DNA of 7,328 bases from assembly GCA_946620335.1 (NCBI GenBank), contig CAMONF010000225.1, positions 1-7,328 of the forward strand, in the 5' to 3' direction. Below, one piece after another: positions 6,089 to 7,328 of the stretch (position 1 is the stretch's first letter; each line of letters starts with the position of its first letter). The notes below the pieces were generated by a model. It was given only the letters and a program-made list of their open reading frames with translations. It did not search any database and was not told the origin of the DNA. The stretch comes from an uncultured Clostridia bacterium. Its GTDB lineage: Bacteria; Bacillota; Clostridia; Lachnospirales; Lachnospiraceae. A program made the translations under genes and the position numbers.

Positions 6089-6229
6089 GTAGCTAACAAA
6101 GCCCCTGCATGCCTTGGTGAAGGTCGAGAGGAAAGTCTCCCGTCCTTCAACGGGCGAAGCGTCCCGGGTCTTCTGCAGCAGGGATGCTGAGCAGGTGCTC
6201 TTATTTTTAAATGAAAGCAGGTCATCCCC
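6089..6229 (+). other. Non-coding leader region of the DUF4317 gene, potentially structured
   Basis: No clear promoter was found, although the upstream tRNA terminator implies the downstream gene needs one. An AT-rich patch at 6201-6210 could hold a -10 box, but no matching -35 is visible. Several pairings can be drawn: CCCTGC (6104-6109) with GCAGGG (6178-6183), GAAGG with CCTTC, GAGA with TCTC, and CCCGT with ACGGG. A short frame (ATG at 6211, 8 codons, MKAGHPRE) overlaps the GTG start of the next gene. I cannot tell whether it is translated. Confidence 0.35.
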
Positions 6230-7297
6230 GTGAATAAAGAAGAGTTAAATGAAATCAAAAAGGTCCTCCGGGCCAAGGAACCTCCTGTGGACTGGGTCTA
6301 CAGCTTCTACGTATCTCCCGAGAGCGAGGTCGTCTGGACCTCCTTCCGCAAGTTCCTCTCCTTCGACGAGGACGAGCGCTTCCGCTACACCGACATCATG
6401 AAGAAGGCCCTCCAGGGGACCATGGGCCGGGAGCTGAATCCCGTTTCCCTCTCCTCCCAGGCCTCCTCCCTGCTCCCGCTGTGGAATTTGGACTATGAGA
6501 ACCACGAGCTCCTTGACGCCTTTGTGGAGCAGGTGGCTGCTGCTTACGCCCACACGGATCCCTATTTTGCCACCCTTTTCCACATCACCTACGACGTGCC
6601 CGGCCGTTCCAGCGACCGCCTGAAGCTCGAGGACGGGGACGTGGTCTACCAGACCCTCCTCTTCGCCATCTGCCCGGCCACCCTCACCAAGCCCGCCCTG
6701 GGCTGGGACGAGGACAGCGGCGTCTACGAGCTGGACCGCCGGTGGACCATCGGTGCACCCGTAGAGGGCTTCCTCTACCCGGCTTTCTCCGACCGGGTGT
6801 CGGACCTCAACGAGACCCTCTACCGGGCAAAAAAGGGCATTTCCCCCGACCTCTTCGACGCTCTCTTCGACGCCGGCATCCCAGCCACCCAGAAGGAGCA
6901 GAAGGAGGCATTCCACATCCTCATGGACGCCCTGGGCGTGAGCGTATCCTCCGCCTCCGCCCTGCAGGAGGACCTGAGCCACCTGGAGGCCGAGGACGTC
7001 ACCAATCTGGAGAAGAACGACGTGAAAAAGCTGGCCGAGCGCTGCGGCGTGAATACCGACGACTTCGACGACAGCTATGAAGACTGCGTCGGGGACATGG
7101 TCCTCACGGTCCCGGCCCTCCGGGAGCCGGCGGTCATCGTCTCCACGGATTCGGCCACCATCAAGGTGGACACCGACCGCTCCTCCCTGATCAGCACCCG
7201 CAGCATCGATGGGGTCACTTATCTGTGCATTCCGGTGGACGGCGGGGTCCTGGTCAATGGAATTCCCGCGCTGGCGGCGCCGGAAGAGAAAGAGTGA
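6230..7297 (+). CDS. DUF4317 domain-containing protein
   Basis: The 355-residue product matches what I recall of the DUF4317 family, which is widespread in Clostridia and of unknown function. Family-like stretches are MNKEELNEIKK at the start, FHITYDVPGRSSD (117-129), FAICPATLTKPALGWDED (145-162), GFLYPAFSDRVSDLNETLYRAKK (180-202) and QKEQKEAFHILMDALG (221-236). There is no signal peptide or membrane segment, so it is probably cytosolic. The C-terminal half is acidic and ends in PEEKE. The start is GTG at 6230, with no in-frame ATG nearby, and the ribosome site is weak (AGGT about 8 nt upstream). The stop codon TGA overlaps the dispersed repeat that begins at 7294. It probably forms a single-gene unit between the tRNA terminator and the repeat. 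Confidence 0.88.
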   Translation: MNKEELNEIKKVLRAKEPPVDWVYSFYVSPESEVVWTSFRKFLSFDEDERFRYTDIMKKALQGTMGRELNPVSLSSQASSLLPLWNLDYENHELLDAFVEQVAAAYAHTDPYFATLFHITYDVPGRSSDRLKLEDGDVVYQTLLFAICPATLTKPALGWDEDSGVYELDRRWTIGAPVEGFLYPAFSDRVSDLNETLYRAKKGISPDLFDALFDAGIPATQKEQKEAFHILMDALGVSVSSASALQEDLSHLEAEDVTNLEKNDVKKLAERCGVNTDDFDDSYEDCVGDMVLTVPALREPAVIVSTDSATIKVDTDRSSLISTRSIDGVTYLCIPVDGGVLVNGIPALAAPEEKE

Positions 7298-7328
7298 AAA
7301 AGTGGGAATCAGGGACGGTTCCTTTTCC
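7294..7328 (+). repeat. Second copy of the left-edge inverted-repeat element, cut by the window end
   Basis: Positions 7297-7328 are identical over 32 bases to 2-33 of the left-edge element. Compared with its right arm on the minus strand (87 down to 53), identity extends to 35 bases by including GTG before the A-run. Only the first arm is inside the window. If the copy is complete, it would form the same 40-bp hairpin just after the DUF4317 gene and could terminate its transcript. Confidence 0.92.

Overview
The window looks like chromosomal DNA from a GC-rich member of the Clostridia (Bacillota), perhaps a gut Oscillospiraceae or Lachnospiraceae relative. This is inference. It rests on strong AGGAGG-type ribosome sites, sigma-A type promoters (TTGACA/TATAAT), GC-rich coding sequence with AT-rich promoters, a DUF4317 gene (a family I know mainly from Clostridia), and a tRNA gene without encoded CCA. 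The genes are mostly housekeeping. The less ordinary content is between the genes.

Layout from left to right. Positions 2-84 form a perfect 40-bp inverted repeat around an AAA loop, just past the end of queA. Four protein genes then lie on the minus strand. They are queA (queuosine tRNA modification, 92-1138), a YihY/BrkB-family membrane protein (1347-2576), galM (aldose 1-epimerase, 2804-3853) and thrC (threonine synthase, 4228-5718). They do not look like one tight operon: gaps are about 210 to 375 bp, galM has its own intrinsic terminator, and thrC has its own promoter. A degenerate tandem repeat fills the queA-yihY gap.

The galM-thrC gap carries the most interesting object, a probable free-standing structured non-coding RNA of about 188 nt on the minus strand (about 3959-4146). 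It has a near-consensus promoter (TTTACA-N17-TATAAT). Its predicted 5' end coincides with one arm of a 12-bp closing helix, and the other arm runs into six U's. I could not assign it to a family with confidence. A 20-bp palindrome lies between it and galM.

Divergent from thrC is a plus-strand tRNA-Pro(GGG) gene with a consensus promoter, an AT-rich upstream tract and a strong intrinsic terminator. After about 140 bp of potentially structured non-coding DNA comes a DUF4317-family gene of unknown function (6230-7297). A second copy of the left-edge repeat starts at its stop codon and runs off the window, so two copies of the same element bound the window, each placed at the 3' end of a gene.

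The genes have no evident joint pathway: tRNA modification, a membrane protein, galactose/glucose mutarotation, threonine synthesis and a proline tRNA. I see no CRISPR array, complete transposase, prophage gene or defence cassette.
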